Positions 13,101 through 24,400 of a stretch of DNA of 64,000 nt are shown one piece after another. Under the pieces are notes generated by a model. It made no database searches, was not told where the DNA came from, and saw only the letters and a list, made by a program, of their open reading frames with translations. The position numbers were made by a program, and so were the translations under genes. The stretch comes from Phoronis australis (Eukaryota > Phoronida > Phoronidae): assembly GCA_002633005.1 (NCBI GenBank), contig NMRA01000010.1, forward strand, positions 1,586,982 to 1,650,981. The letters run 5' to 3'. Every line of letters starts with the position of its first letter. Position 1 is the stretch's first letter.

Positions 13101-16100
13101 CAAGATGCACATCATGTTCACAGGGACAAGTGAAACATACTTACTTGAACCCCCCCCCCGCCCAAACTGACGGAAGTTTGGTCTTGTGGTTTGTGGCTGA
13201 ACTGTGTGAGAAGTTTTACACAAATGAGCAAGGTACACACTAGCTACTCGTTGGGTCAAAAGAGTGGTAATATGGTGTCCATCGGATCTTCTGCCAACAT
13301 AGCTTTAATTTTCCCTTATGCCAATGTGGAACTAACTGATTGTTTCTCTGAACAATTAAGAGACTGACAGTATGTAAAAACAGCTTTTCCTATTGTACAT
13401 GTATGTACATGTATTGTTATTACATTTAACAGGAGGTAGTGATGAAATTCCATCCTCTTGGGATCCAATGACCAGCAACCTCTTGCTTGTTGATTTGCCC
13501 CCAACTTCTGCAGAATTCCTCAAAGTTTCTGGGGAATTCACCCAAACCCAGCCATCTACTATAATTAAGGTAAGTTGACCATTCGAAAGTTCACAACAAC
13601 AAATGCGAGAATCATCTTCCAATGGTCCTAGGTCTGGAGATTTGAGGTGAAAATAACGGCCCCAGAAACAGTGATCTTACACATTGAGCTCGAGTGACAA
13701 AAATGTGACTGCTTTTCAGTTTTCAACATTTTATGTCGATTAATGGTTTCTCTGACTTGCAGACATGTCTCAACTCCTACTTTGAGCATTAGTCCCGATT
13801 CAAAGGAGAGGTTATTGTTGAGATTACTTCGGTGGGTAACCACTGAGTGCCACAAGCACCAACGACTCTACATTTACCTCTGACTCTTTTAAGTCATCAA
13901 GCAGGGTTCTTAGCTTAGGGTTCCATACTTGCAAGACTTGATAGGAATAGATTGCGTCATTTTGCAGTTGCGTGTTTTATTTATGAAAATACAATAATAT
14001 TTAACTATTGAAACAACCACGCACACTCACACACTCACACACGCACACATTCATACTTCAAGGTGAACATGATTTGAATTTTTTACTATTACTTCAAATG
14101 GTTGCTTAGCGTTTCCCAAGACAGTATAGAGGGGTTCCACATTTCTCAAAAGGAAACTATTTCTGATTGCACTATAGTTACAAAGAGAATATTTAAATCC
14201 TGTGTAGGTGAGTGTAGTTTGGTCCATAGGATACTAAGTAAAGTATTGACTCATGGCCTATCTGTTAGGAATGGATTGCAGCTGGTGGTTATAGTCTTTT
14301 GAGCAGATTTTTTCTTGTTTTCTTTATGAAATTCAAGCATTCACTAAAGTGGAATCAGGTGGTTTCAATGTAATATTATGAGAGTTACATGAATGCTCTC
14401 TTATACAGGACTCTTTGTTGAAATTTTACGTACATGAACGGGTCTTAAAGTGGCGAATTAAAGCAATATTGAACGTGAGCTTTCTGTCAAAAAGGTTTTG
14501 AATACAGCCACATGCTGTAATAAAATTGTTCTCACGCTTACGCTTATGTAGTAAACGCTTCTCCTTACTTTGTTTAGAAGTGATATCAGGGTTTGGGAAG
14601 ATCTGACAGAAATTGTAAGCTATCAGTTCTACCCTGGCCCGCTCATCATTACGCGTTGGAGACCTTTTTATTGCGCTTGCTGATTTTATGACCGAAAGCA
14701 TGGGTGGATTTATTGCCACTTTAAACTAGAGCTGTATCATAGCGGAAGATGAAGGGTCACCAAATGATTGCAAGGATCTTGTCAGTAAGGCTATTAAAAC
14801 TTAATAGGGTGTGCCAAATTGTTTAAGAAACTGTTCACAAGTACCAGAAAATGAAGCTTCTGAGCACTACAAGAAAAAATCCAAGAGACAGATGTTGAAT
14901 CCCCACTGTGCAACCTTTTTCTTATAGCCTTCACATTCTCCAAAGAATGAGCACTTCGCATACAACTGCTGTGTCTACTGTTGAAATCAAACAGAATATC
15001 GAAGTCAGTGCAGGCAACAGAAACAGTTATTTAATTGTTCTATGCCTTTGCACACCATCTTTCTCGATATCAGCGCTGTGTTTTGTGCTTAAGTTGAATT
15101 AATTTTGTTTACATTATATGGGTCCACTGGTTGTGGATTTCGTAGCTTTTTTTGCTTAAAAGCATTGCAAAACAAACACTGGGATTCCTAGGATAAGAAA
15201 AATGTCATCAGCTGGTAGTCGTATATTTTTTTCTAGCACTTTTAGTTCAGTATGTTTGTTGTCCACTGATCTTGGAAGGGAAGATGTTGCCTTCTCAATA
15301 TACGACCCAATAACATGCAAATCTTTTTTTTGTTCCTGCAATAGAATTAATTTTGTAGTTTTATGGTTTCTGAGTGTTCATTTGAAGGTTAATTGTCTAG
15401 ATTTTCCTTTAACAAAATGAACAAAATTGATTTATTTGTGTCCCTGAGAAATCCATTTGGAAAATTGAAATGTTATTGGGTAGATTACTCTGAAGAAAAT
15501 TAACCTCATCTGTTGAGTATTATCCAAAGCTACGGCTAAAGATAACAGTTGTAATACTAGTACATTCCTGTACACTGCAGTCCTATATCCACTAAAGTTA
15601 ACAGTAAGACTAGTACATTCCTGTACACTACAGTCCTGTATCCACTAAAGATAACAATAATACTATGACCTTCCTGTACACTACAGTACTGTATCCACTA
15701 ACGATAACAGTAATACTAGTACATTCCTGTACACTACAGTCCTGTATCCACTAAAGATAACAGTAATACTAGTACATTCCTGTACACTACAATCCTCTAT
15801 CCACTAAAGATAACTGTAATGCTATGACATTCCTGTACACTACAGTTCTATATCCACTAAAGATAACAGTAATACTAGTACATTCCTGTACACTACAATC
15901 CTCTATCCACTAAAGATAACTGTAATGCTATGACATTCCTGTACACTACAGTTCTGTATCCACTAAAGATAACAGTAATACTAATACATTCCTGTACACT
16001 ACAGTCCTGTATCCACTAAAGATAACAGTAATACTAATACATTCCTGTACATTACAGTCCTGTGTCCACTAAAGATAACTGTAATACTATGACATTTCCT

Positions 16101-17548
16101 GTACACTGCAGTCCTGTATCCCCTAAAGATAATTGTAATACTAGTACATTCCTGTACATTACAGTCCTGTATCCACTAAACATAACAGTAATGCTAGTAC
16201 ATTCCTGTACACTACAGTTCTGTATCCACTAAAGATAACAGTAATAGTAAGACTTTCTTGTAAACTGCAGTCCTGTATCCAATAACGATTACTGTAATGT
16301 AGGACCTTCCTGTACATTACTGTATCCACTGATGGGTATCTCACCAGAAAGTAAAGATAGACTACAGAGGAAGTTTCGTCGTATCATTTGAGTAAAATAA
16401 ATTTTGATTTTACTAGTCTGTGTTCAAATTGTTTATATGATGTTCGTAATTAATACTGTAACTTTTTAATTGTGTACTGAATGTCTCTGAATTATCGCTT
16501 ATTAAAGAATAGTTGTGACTCATGAAATCGTCTGTTCTTGCAGATTCAGCGCATTCAGAATAAGCGACTGTGGAAAACCTATGTCAACCACAAACAGCAC
16601 ATGGACTCTACAAATCCACAGGGAACACAAAATGAGAGGGTGCTATACCATGGGACCAGTGCCGACACTGTTGATAAGATCAATGATCGAGGGTTCAACA
16701 GGAGCTTTTGTGGAAAGAACGGTAATTTCCTTTTACATGTCTTCTTAAAGTAGTATGCCGCGTCATCTTGGAAGACCACAAAATTAATTCTTAACTTAAT
16801 ATAGAACGCAACAATTTTGTGATGTAACATTTGGGCTTGTGGTCCAATGTTTGCACTCGAGCTTGAACTCAGATTCTTTTTAATGTTTCCCGTTCTCTTA
16901 TAGTGCGGGGTGCATTATTATGCACTCGATGACCCCAGAATTAAAGTTATCAGTTTGAACCTGAACGTGAGTTTTGATTTTTTTCTGGAAATCTCGAGTT
17001 TGTAGCTTGAACCTAGGAGACATCAAGTGCGAACTAGAATTCGATGGTCGTCCAACAAACTATGGTGCACTCTAGCACAGAGTAACTGACACATATTATG
17101 TGCTCTCACGAAAATATTATAGAATGAAAAGTGTCAAAAACTAATTTCGAGGTTGATTTTGAAGACAAAAATTATGGACCTCAGGTCCTGATCTTTGAAA
17201 TCCTCAAAAAAACTACACCTGAAAGTGTCGTCCTGCAATTCCCTCATAACTTCTTTATAATTATTTTCAGCCATTGTGTACGGATCCGGGGTATATTTCG
17301 CAGTGCACGCAAACTATTCAGCTCGCAATCCATATGCCCAACCCGACGCCAGTGGACAGCGACATGTGTACCAATGTAAAGTGCTTACTGGCGAATTTAC
17401 CGTGGGAAATAGTAGCATGAAAGAGCCTCCTGCTAAGAATGGAACTGACCTTTACGACTCGACGTGTGACAATCCAGCAAGCCCTGGTATTTTTGTTGTA
17501 TTTCATGACAATGCCGCGTACCCTGAATATCTCATTGTCTTTATGTAG
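1..17548 (+). CDS. PARP14-like: PARP14-like multi-macrodomain ADP-ribosyltransferase gene (5' end outside window)
   Basis: Exons read from splice sites and phase: 1-465, 660-1127, 1239-1357, 1758-1985, 2445-2663, 4854-4962, about 5215-5586, 6514-6582, 7162-7329, 7667-7880, 8708-8931, 9106-9325, 9552-9731, 13433-13569, 16544-16721, 17271-17548 (TAG stop). About 1,200 codons are visible; human PARP14 has about 1,800, so the N-terminus lies left of the window (the frame is open to base 3). Domain order is KH-like, three macro domains, KH-like, WWE and ART, which is the PARP14 plan. The family binds or removes ADP-ribose through macro domains and transfers single ADP-ribose units through the C-terminal domain, in nucleus and cytoplasm. 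Nearly all exon phases join cleanly. Two joins do not: the start of the exon at about 5215 and the join 7329/7667. Each could be a sequencing indel, a missed exon or true decay. An AATAAA near 17957 is a possible poly(A) signal. PARP15 or PARP9 kinship is less likely given the domain count. Confidence 0.93.
1239..2663 (+). CDS. PARP14-like: macro domain 2 (exons 1239-1357, 1758-1985, 2445-2663)
   Basis: Three exons join in frame. The motif order is MKKGQLADEK, AAVLVNTVGTELNLS, GAVSNSLLKNAG, QKVYYLAAM, SIAFPAIGTGNLGYP and IRIVVYDKD, a complete macro fold. The first loop reads VNTVGTEL rather than VNAANE, and the GDLT-type aspartate is not obvious (GQLA). ADP-ribose binding may therefore differ from macro 1, as in the diverged second macro domains of vertebrate PARP14. 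Donors are GAGAAA|gtaggc, GAACGC|gtaagt and TGTCAG|gtgagt. Confidence 0.9.
3886..4102. other. Assembly gap (217 N)
   Basis: A run of N lies directly after a poly-C tract (3861-3872), a common stopping point for sequencing. The length may be an estimate from read pairs. Confidence 0.99.
4376..4520 (+). repeat. tRNA-derived SINE-like head
   Basis: An A-box-like stretch (tggtgtagtggtaatgc) is followed about 40 bases later by a B-box-like stretch (gagttcgagtctttgg), the spacing of an internal Pol III promoter. A T-rich tract (from about 4477) follows. Acceptor stem pairing is poor, so this is a SINE or tRNA fossil rather than a working tRNA gene. Confidence 0.5.
4540..4710 (-). repeat. Dispersed DNA element fragment with perfect 11-bp hairpin
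   Basis: At 4565-4590 an 11-base arm (CGGGAGGGGGG) is followed by loop CAAA and the exact complement. A C-rich run and the phrase tcctggatccaccact follow. The reverse complement of that phrase recurs at 58571-58587, also next to G-rich runs, so both look like copies of one dispersed repeat. No transposase is visible. Confidence 0.45.
4854..7880 (+). CDS. PARP14-like: linker and macro domain 3 (exons 4854-4962, about 5215-5586, 6514-6582, 7162-7329, 7667-7880)
   Basis: The first exon encodes a basic linker (SKRHDRAKRRNQQ). Macro 3 then runs across four exons: LLVRVLQGDITKQMTDAIVN, NPTNNDLDLTVG-EVSRAIAK, LPCKHILHVD, LSMPAVGTG and a C-terminal helix and strand with NIVIYQSQ. The NAAN motif has become NPTN and the histidine or glycine pattern is relaxed, so binding may be weak. 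Two irregularities are seen. The exon at 5215-5586 has no clean acceptor in frame (the strongest acceptor, after 5152, leads to TAG at 5204-5206). The exon at 7667 is one base out of phase with the preceding donor at 7329. Internal introns contain CAT/ATC-rich DNA (about 6870-6990) and nothing else recognised. Confidence 0.8.
8708..9731 (+). CDS. PARP14-like: KH-like segment and WWE domain (exons 8708-8931, 9106-9325, 9552-9731)
   Basis: The first two exons encode an acidic linker and repeated beta-alpha-alpha-beta units (LHFQFYAENDQDIDSAISRI; FVKIEVEKSARVNRIRIRG) like the degenerate KH repeats of PARP14. The WWE domain begins at HVQWVRQDEG and continues in the next exon with SWEPYSKVVNLAIEQAF and a TIDFDKM strand. 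The conserved tryptophans, the Y-x-x-x-x-x-x-L/I-E helix and the D-F-x-x-M strand match WWE, which in related proteins can bind the iso-ADP-ribose unit of PAR. Phases join without correction (donors ACAGAG|gtaatt, GATGAGG|gtatgt, ACAACAG|gtgagt). Confidence 0.88.
10165..10823 (+). pseudogene. gag-like remnant of the LTR element
   Basis: An ATG at 10165 opens a frame containing PPSFHWKIDNLPKTFRNF, typical of Ty3/gypsy gag N-termini. A TGA at 10360-10362 breaks it. The same frame resumes with DFFTRLRLLAEKCNF, the gag helical core, and runs to 10823. The knuckle region that follows (CGNCGKERH) is in another frame and lacks some zinc ligands. Confidence 0.7.
11630..12830 (+). pseudogene. Reverse transcriptase and RNase H remnant of the LTR element
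   Basis: Recognisable pieces lie in different frames: the fingers motif, then RLPMGI-type and SIADDITVFG (ADD-type active site, 12035-12062). Then RSFLGMITYISPFIP, VQVDASQSALG (RNase H aspartate), ESDHKPLE and ALADGLSRVF follow. Frameshifts near 11700, 12110 and 12600 separate these. The order is that of Ty3/gypsy pol. The integrase that should follow is absent. Confidence 0.85.
13433..17548 (+). CDS. PARP14-like: catalytic ART domain (exons 13433-13569, 16544-16721, 17271-17548)
   Basis: The domain starts at IPSSWDPM, followed by VDLPPTSAEFLKV and IQRIQNKRLWKTY. Catalytic motifs are LYHGTSADTVDKI (His), GSGVYFAVHANYSA (Tyr) and the C-terminal FHDNAAYPEYLIVF, where Leu sits in the position held by Glu in poly-ADP-ribosylating PARPs. 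H-Y-L is the triad of PARP14 and PARP15, so mono-ADP-ribosylation is the expected activity. The protein ends three residues after LIV, as usual for this clade. The introns inside this domain carry the TTAA-flanked MITE and the 53-bp minisatellite. Confidence 0.95.
14021..14056. repeat. Imperfect CA microsatellite
   Basis: Repeated cacactcacacactcacac units in the intron between the first and second ART exons. A GT-rich counterpart lies near 18576-18604. Confidence 0.8.
14449..14720. mobile_element. Non-autonomous TTAA-flanked DNA transposon (MITE)
   Basis: The element starts with AGTGGCGAATTAAAG and ends with CTTTAATT-like reverse complement (..TTTATTGCCACT). It is flanked on both sides by TTAA (14445-14448 and 14721-14724). 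A 272-bp body without a convincing gene, with terminal inverted repeats and a TTAA target duplication, fits a Kolobok- or piggyBac-type MITE. The minus-strand frame inside it has no recognised domain. Confidence 0.7.
15541..16333. repeat. 53-bp minisatellite, about 15 copies
   Basis: The unit runs roughly from tacattcctgtacactaca through gtcctgtatccactaaagat to aacagtaatactag. Copies differ at a few positions (actagtac versus ctatgac, stop-like and C/T changes), and the last two are degraded. Unit length is close to constant at 53 bases. It lies in the intron before the exon with the catalytic histidine. Confidence 0.95.
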
Positions 17549-20500
17549 CCACATAATTACAAAAATGTGAGTTGATTTTGGAACCCAGTTTCTTTTTAGA
17601 AAAGTTGCTCTCTGATTAGGTGTTATTTTTGGCAATATGAACCTCGTGAACTCAAGGTAGATAGCTAGATATTGAGCCATTCCATAACAAATTACAATTA
17701 TACTACTAAGTTGACTTTACAATGAAGACTGGGAGACTAACAAAAAGGTTTTGGGAGGCGCTTGTATGAAAGGCACCTATGAGACTAGTTACATTACTTG
17801 TACAAAAGAGCAGTACTTCTAAAACGAAAATAGAGAAGGGGAACAAAGAGGAAAACATTGCAAAAATACAAAGAAGAGAGCATTGTTTTTACCAAAACCC
17901 ATCTTTGAAACTAAACCAATTACTTAAAACAACACTATCTACTAAAACTAAGACAGATAATAAAAAATGAATAGAATACTAAGAGAGCATTGTAGAGTCT
18001 AACTTGTTTGTAGTATTAGGTATTTTTAGACTGCTATATTGCTTTCAATTGTGTGTTTAATGATTTGTTCCTTGTAGTGCAATAGTGCAATATATACTTG
18101 TCCGACATCCAGTGTCAGAGACCTGGTAACTACTCTCACCATGACAAGCCTTCAGAAAGTACAGGCATGTTTGCGCTTCTTGAACTTGTATGTGGAGATC
18201 CCTAAACTAATGGAGTAGAAATGTAACAAGCAGTCAGCAAGTCAAAGTGTTTCTGTTGCCATTTAAAGTTGTTCTGATTTATCCTAATAATCGTTCACCA
18301 TTTTACAAAAATGAAAGACTCAAGTGTAAATTGTGTTGAACTTTCTTGCTAAAAAACATGGTGAGGTTTATTGTCTAGAAAGTTTAGGCTTAAAACTTGT
18401 AAATTAGGCCCGAGTGGTATGCACTCTTTCTGACCAGGTAGTAGATCACAAACCTAAAGCTGCATTTTGACTGGTCTAGCTGACTAAAATTAAAAATCGA
18501 ATTACGCCTTTTACCTTGAATTGGTAAACTTGGTCTCGTAATATTCTCTCCCCCCCCTTCCTTCCCCCCACTCTGTGTATTTGTGGGTGTGTGAGTGTGT
18601 GTGTTTCAATGCAATTCATAATATATCTAAAGTGACTGGTCTATTAAATGTTGTTTGCCTGATCTCGTCTGAATTTCAAGAGTATGGAGTGTGACATACT
18701 TCTTGAAATGGCACTCTGCGTTGCATCAAAAGTTAAAACTAAGTTCTAACTGGAATATAACGAGTTAGTCACGAACCGAGTTTGTCTGCACAAAAATTCG
18801 CAAAAACTCCACTTGAGTCAAAGTCATGTAAACTTATGCACAAAATCTTGCCTCACTAAAAATTTTGAGATTTCACTGTTGTGCAAAAGTGACAAGAGAG
18901 AGAAAGAGAGATACAATAACCAATATCAGTCAAAACTTTATTGATATTTAGTAAGACTGTTATTCTAATAATCAACTTCATACGTGAGAGCGGAAGGCAT
19001 TTAAGTGAAGATATAGTTAGGCGACTGCTTCAGCCAGCTAAGCAAGCTCGAAAGTCGATAACAAGGGTTTTTCGTAAGGATCACGGGATGCCATTTCAAC
19101 ATGTTCTTGAATAAGATTGCGACACAGGTAAAAGACTGAAAAATGCTTTAATTTACGGAGTGTATCAACGTGAGAATGAATTTTAATTGTAAGGTTAGAA
19201 TAATAAATCTCTACGTGTTCAATGAAACTTGGATGTTTTTATTGCAGTGAAAAAACTGTGCTGGGGGTGGCCCAAGACATGTACCCAACAACACTGCCTC
19301 AGTAAAGAAGTCCATGTGCATTGTGTACTCATTTGGACTTTTTAGGATCCATGCACCTACGTGTATGTAACCAAAAAAATGCATTTCCAAAAAAAATGTT
19401 CATTTGTTTCACACAATAGTCAGGTGCACCTCAGCCTCATTTAATGGCTAAGGCAGCAATTCACAACTCCTCAAATGGGATATATTTTGCGCATCTTTTG
19501 TCGATTATTTTGAACTGAATACTCTGTTGCTTTCTTTGTGATAACTCGGCCTGTTTTTAAAAGCTTGCTCGTATGTTTGTGCTCATCCCAGGGGCATCAC
19601 TCACATGAGCAGTTTTTTATGGCCAGTTTGTGAACGTGAGAGGGAGATTTTTGCCAAAAACTGCGAACGGAAAGGTGTATTTTCCTTTGATTTTCTACAA
19701 AAGGGTTATTTTATTGGGACTTTGAAACTCTACAAAAGGATTTGTTTTCTCGCTTTAAAAAATTTCAAAGCAGTTTTAATGTTTTCTACATCTTAAGAAA
19801 GCTCAATTTCAACACCATGGTATGTCTTCTTGTAGCCTTTCAAGGTTATCAGACACCTCTCCAAGAATACCCACAGTTAGGTTTGGTAGTGTTTTTGTAG
19901 AAAATCCCTAGTACGAAAGGGTGACTATTTGTGGGAGTTCCCTGCAAATGGCTCTCTGTTTGAGTCAACGAGTAACCCTGATTTGACTCAATGGACACTT
20001 GTTTCAATGGCTTAGTGATTCAGCTCTATAATCCACATGGGTCCGAGCACAACTTATAGTTGCTTTTGGGGATGCTTGGAGCTTTAAAGGGTGCTTAACT
20101 GTCTGAGCTAGTGAGGAGCTCCTTGTTGCGTTCAGCGCCACGTAAGTCACGGCTGCTATCTATCTCAAAAATTTGCCACAAAACTTCTATCTTTATATTT
20201 TAACATGGGGTGCCTGAAAAAAATGACTGGTCTTGATTTTCTACGACTGGGTTTTTGGTCTACACGTAAATGGGTTTAGCTAATTTTTTCTGAACTTGGA
20301 AAACTGCACTTTTGAAGAAAAAACACTATCACGTGACTACAAAAAGTAAGCACGATTTTTGTGCACACTGAAGGTTTCAGTAATCAGTATCTGAAAATAT
20401 ATGGTTTCAAGGGTTGATGATTTGTATATTAAAGGATGTTTCAAGAAGAGTGACCCTTGGTAGCGAAGGTATCCAATTACCCCATACCTAAATTTCATGA

Positions 20501-21283
20501 AATCCATTGGTGAGCTCCGAAAATACAGTGGCAAACAGAGGAGACCAAAAATTACCAGGACGCACTGCGAAAATCCGATCCATCCACAACCAACAGCACA
20601 CACAAAATTTCATAAAGGTCCAGCATATATAGTTACGATCACGGACACACTAATAACTGAATTCCCACCACGGGGCACCAGTGACTGGACCTCCAAAAAT
20701 CAACGTCGGTCATTGTCCTGTCTGCAGGAACGTAATACACAAATCCATGCAGCCCCTTCTATAGATAGTGAATGGGAAGCCAAACATGGACTCGAAAATA
20801 TTTGTAAAGATGGCCAAGAAATAGCACAGAACACGTCAAATGCATCCAAAGTCACATGGCATATTGAAAATATGTCAAGGGACTCTAAAGATGCATAAGG
20901 CAAACATAAACAGTGTAATTGCCACTAAAAACTCATCATCAGTCGTCAGCTTCACAGGAATACATCTGTTGAATTTCATTAAGGCCATGCTTAGAAGATA
21001 CAGCAAGACACGCCAGATGCTCAGAGAGATATGATGGCAATATGCCCTCGCGTATATGCGGGGGCGGAAAACGAACACTAGGCAATTGAAATATGTCTCA
21101 GCCAATCTGAGGCTGTCTTGCATGGCAGAATTTGAAATTGAAACAACACTATTAATTGTACGTTACATGTTTGCTATTACAATCCTTAAGGTACCCGCAG
21201 CAGTACAGATATCTTCAATCCTCAGCACCATACGTCCTAAATTCATTTCCATTACCTAAGCAGTATTGAAGTTCAGTGTCAAT
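17549..21283. other. Convergent intergenic region between PARP14-like and HTRA2
   Basis: Both flanking genes end here, so it should hold two 3' UTRs. Candidate poly(A) signals are AATAAA-like strings near 17957 and 19200 on the + strand. C-rich (18549-18570) and GT-rich stretches occur. Open frames such as 20497-20898 have no recognisable domain. I see no RNA gene or transposon with confidence. Confidence 0.6.
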
Positions 21284-21449
21284 TCAGACAACATTTTCTG
21301 GCATGACTGACACTAGAAGTCTCTGATGTGCCCGCAACACAGTCACTGTCAATTTTTCGCTGGACTCCGTAGCATTGTACACGTCATTGGCTGATGTAAC
21401 TTGGCTTCCATTTATATCAACAATGACATCGCCTGGTCGGATTCCGGCA
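21284..21449 (-). CDS. HTRA2: HTRA2 exon 7: end of PDZ and stop
   Basis: Encodes [17 protein letters not shown] and the final helix and strand, with the TGA at 21286-21284. The G-x-R-x-G-D motif is typical of HtrA PDZ domains. Confidence 0.95.
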
Positions 21450-24400
21450 CTAGAAGAATAGAAAGCAGATGAACGCTTTTAAGTGCAAATTACAGACAAT
21501 TCGATGCCACTTTAGTTCAAAAATCAGTTGGACTCATTTACACCAATCTCTAGCCTTATTCTTGCATCAGAGATGGCACTTAAGTCGGTCACATGGAACA
21601 AGCTTCATTGGAAATGAAAGCCTCGTTACCAAATTCAATATACATGATAATTATTAGATTAGAAGCTGGTGTACATAGATTTATAATAGAATTTTTAAAT
21701 GGATGAACGGCATACTGTTAGCTTGAAGCACGTTTAGGAAATCAATACAACAGTCACATAAGACAAACACCACAAAGGTGATCATTCAATCAATGCTGTG
21801 CAAACTCTGTAGGCAGTACAATTCAAATTTCCATCATAACAACACCGTATTAGAGAAATTGCCCATGCTTAAAGTGAGTGAGCAAAACAAGCTGCAAACG
21901 AACGATAGTTTCCTGAAATTCATAGAACTACCAACAAATCAAACAAATGTCTGTGGGGTGTTTTTTAAGAGTTGCGTGATAATTCATCTGGGGCACTACT
22001 CATTCAACAGATGTCTTTACATTCATCTGTTCAGAAGCAGTGTGTGCTAACCAGATTCACAAAGCAGACACATCAATTGACATCACCTCTATTGATTTTT
22101 CCACAAGGCATGTTAGCATGAAATGGTAAAAACTGCATTTCGTACCATCCATTTTACTCTCATAAAATCCAAAATTATTCCTTATCCTGAGAGGGTTCTA
22201 TTTCCATTATCAACAAGGACACGAAAACCATCTGCGAATCAAGACAATGCTTACGAGTATATTATAGTTGGTCAAACCTAAGACTGACATTAGTAAAATG
22301 GTGCATGGACGCATTGCCTGTGACTCGAGATGGTAACGGAAATAGAATACTATCACAGTAAGGAGTATTATGAGACTCATTTTATGATAGGAAATCACTT
22401 AATTCGATTTTCATTTTTGCAAGAAAACAGGTGCCGACAAAAAGATTCAAATGGTACAGTGATGCAAGCAAATTCATTAATAACAGACGCTTATCAAATT
22501 ATAAGAACTGTCATTGTCTCTGGCTACAATAAATTAGTAATTTAAGTAGTAATCGTCTGACATAAAGTGCCCGCATTTTGAGAACCAGTTTTCTCCACTC
22601 GATAACATGCATCAACTGGTTATCAAAATGTGGGCCCATTACATCCAACTATTGCCAAGAAAAATGAGTCAATACTTAAACCGGACGTTTTGTTTTCAAC
22701 TCCGCATACATCTAACTATGGTGTTCTAACACTCCCATGCCAAACTGGGAGCATCAGAACAAAATTCAGACATAAATCTTAAATCATTTCCATAAAGAAG
22801 ACCCCTGGTCAACAGTTGACTTCCAAGTCTCTTACTTATAGGCAGGTGATCCTATGACCACTTTATGCACAAACACGCCTTCTTGAACATCCGGGAAGTC
22901 CACCAGTCTCTGCTGTAGCTCCATAGCTATTGGTGGGGTCAGCGTTAACATTGTGATACCCATGTAGCGCCGCACTGGGGAGATGTCCTGGCCAGACGGT
23001 TTACTGCCAAACCAGCCACCCTGTTTGGCTTCAACTGAAATTCAATGAGTTGCGACAGAAGAGTGGTTTGATGCACATCAAGAAATGCACTTCAAGGTTT
23101 ACACACTAAACAAGTAAAAAGAAATTAACTCCATTGGACTCCATATATTTTCTATGCATGTTGTTATTTACGGACTTTAGTGAAAGCACAATAATGCAGT
23201 CTTTCAGGAACACTGCTTCCCAAACTGTGCATTAAACCTTGGAAACATACCACTGAAGCCACATACCGACATGATTTGTTCAAAATCATACTGACTATCT
23301 TCTAGGTCAAGCCAAGTTGATAGCGATGATTCTAAGTACAATCGGTGTACCATGACATAATCAAACAAAAATAAAGAGTTTTTATTTGAAACCTATTTAA
23401 TGACTTCCACATTTTTAGTACATGAATTTTACACATTGAAGCAAACTGGCATGTTGACGTCGAGAACTAAAAACAGCGCATGCTTTCAGTTTTCACTACA
23501 ATTGCCAATTTCAGAACACACGACAACTGAGGCTATGATTTGCTGTTCAATAACTTCAAAGCAACCACTTTCTTAATGTTTGGCCGATTTGCTTTTCTTC
23601 GGCTAGTAAGATCGTCTGTTCGAGAGAGAAATACGAGCAAACATTATGCGCCATCTTTATTATTGTCATTGTTACTATTACCACTACTGATACCATTATC
23701 ATTATCATCAGCATGATTTCGCCAAAATTGTCTCAACGAATACACCACAGACTTGAAAACTTTCATAAGTCAAAGTTCACCTCGTTTTTGAAACTCCTCG
23801 GCTTTTCTCAAGAACTCTTTGGCGTAGTTAGACGGGATGGCGAAGGAGATACCGGTAGTCACTTTCATAGTGTTGATTCCCACCACTTCACCATCCTACA
23901 CGGAACAAAATCATCAATTCACACAGTATAACGACAACAGGTTGTAGAAGGTACATTGTGGAGTTAGAAGTCCATCGCAGTTGTCATCGTTGAATCATTA
24001 ATTCGACCATCTCATACAAACAGATGGTTCACAATGATGCCAACGATGGCATTTTGTTCCACGTGGAACCAGTTTCTAGTCTTAATACCCAGAATCAAAC
24101 CACAGCATCTTTTATTCTGAACTTGAGTACATCATGGTTTAAGGTATATGGCTGCTTAATCCCAGTTTGCACTAAACGTATCCTGCATTAAAATTTAAGT
24201 TCGAGTTCTAAACTTGAAAAAATTTACTTTACTCATGTTTGCAGCTGGAATTAAGGGGTCATTTAGAGTGAGTCTGGACTAGACACTCATCTCAGTAACC
24301 TTTCACATGAGTGCAAAAATTCATCAAAGCCTGTCTTGAGTTGGTACTCAGTGGAGCACAAAATGTCAAAAATAATTTTGATTGAGTACAAAGATTAGAC

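Noticed and set aside
15541-16333. Regular repeat that could be mistaken for a CRISPR array
   Set aside because: No unique spacers alternate with the repeat; the whole 53-bp unit repeats. The context is a eukaryotic intron.
20497-20898. 134-codon open frame in the intergenic region
   Set aside because: No domain, biased composition or splice context that I recognise. A frame of this size is expected by chance a few times in 64 kb of such DNA.
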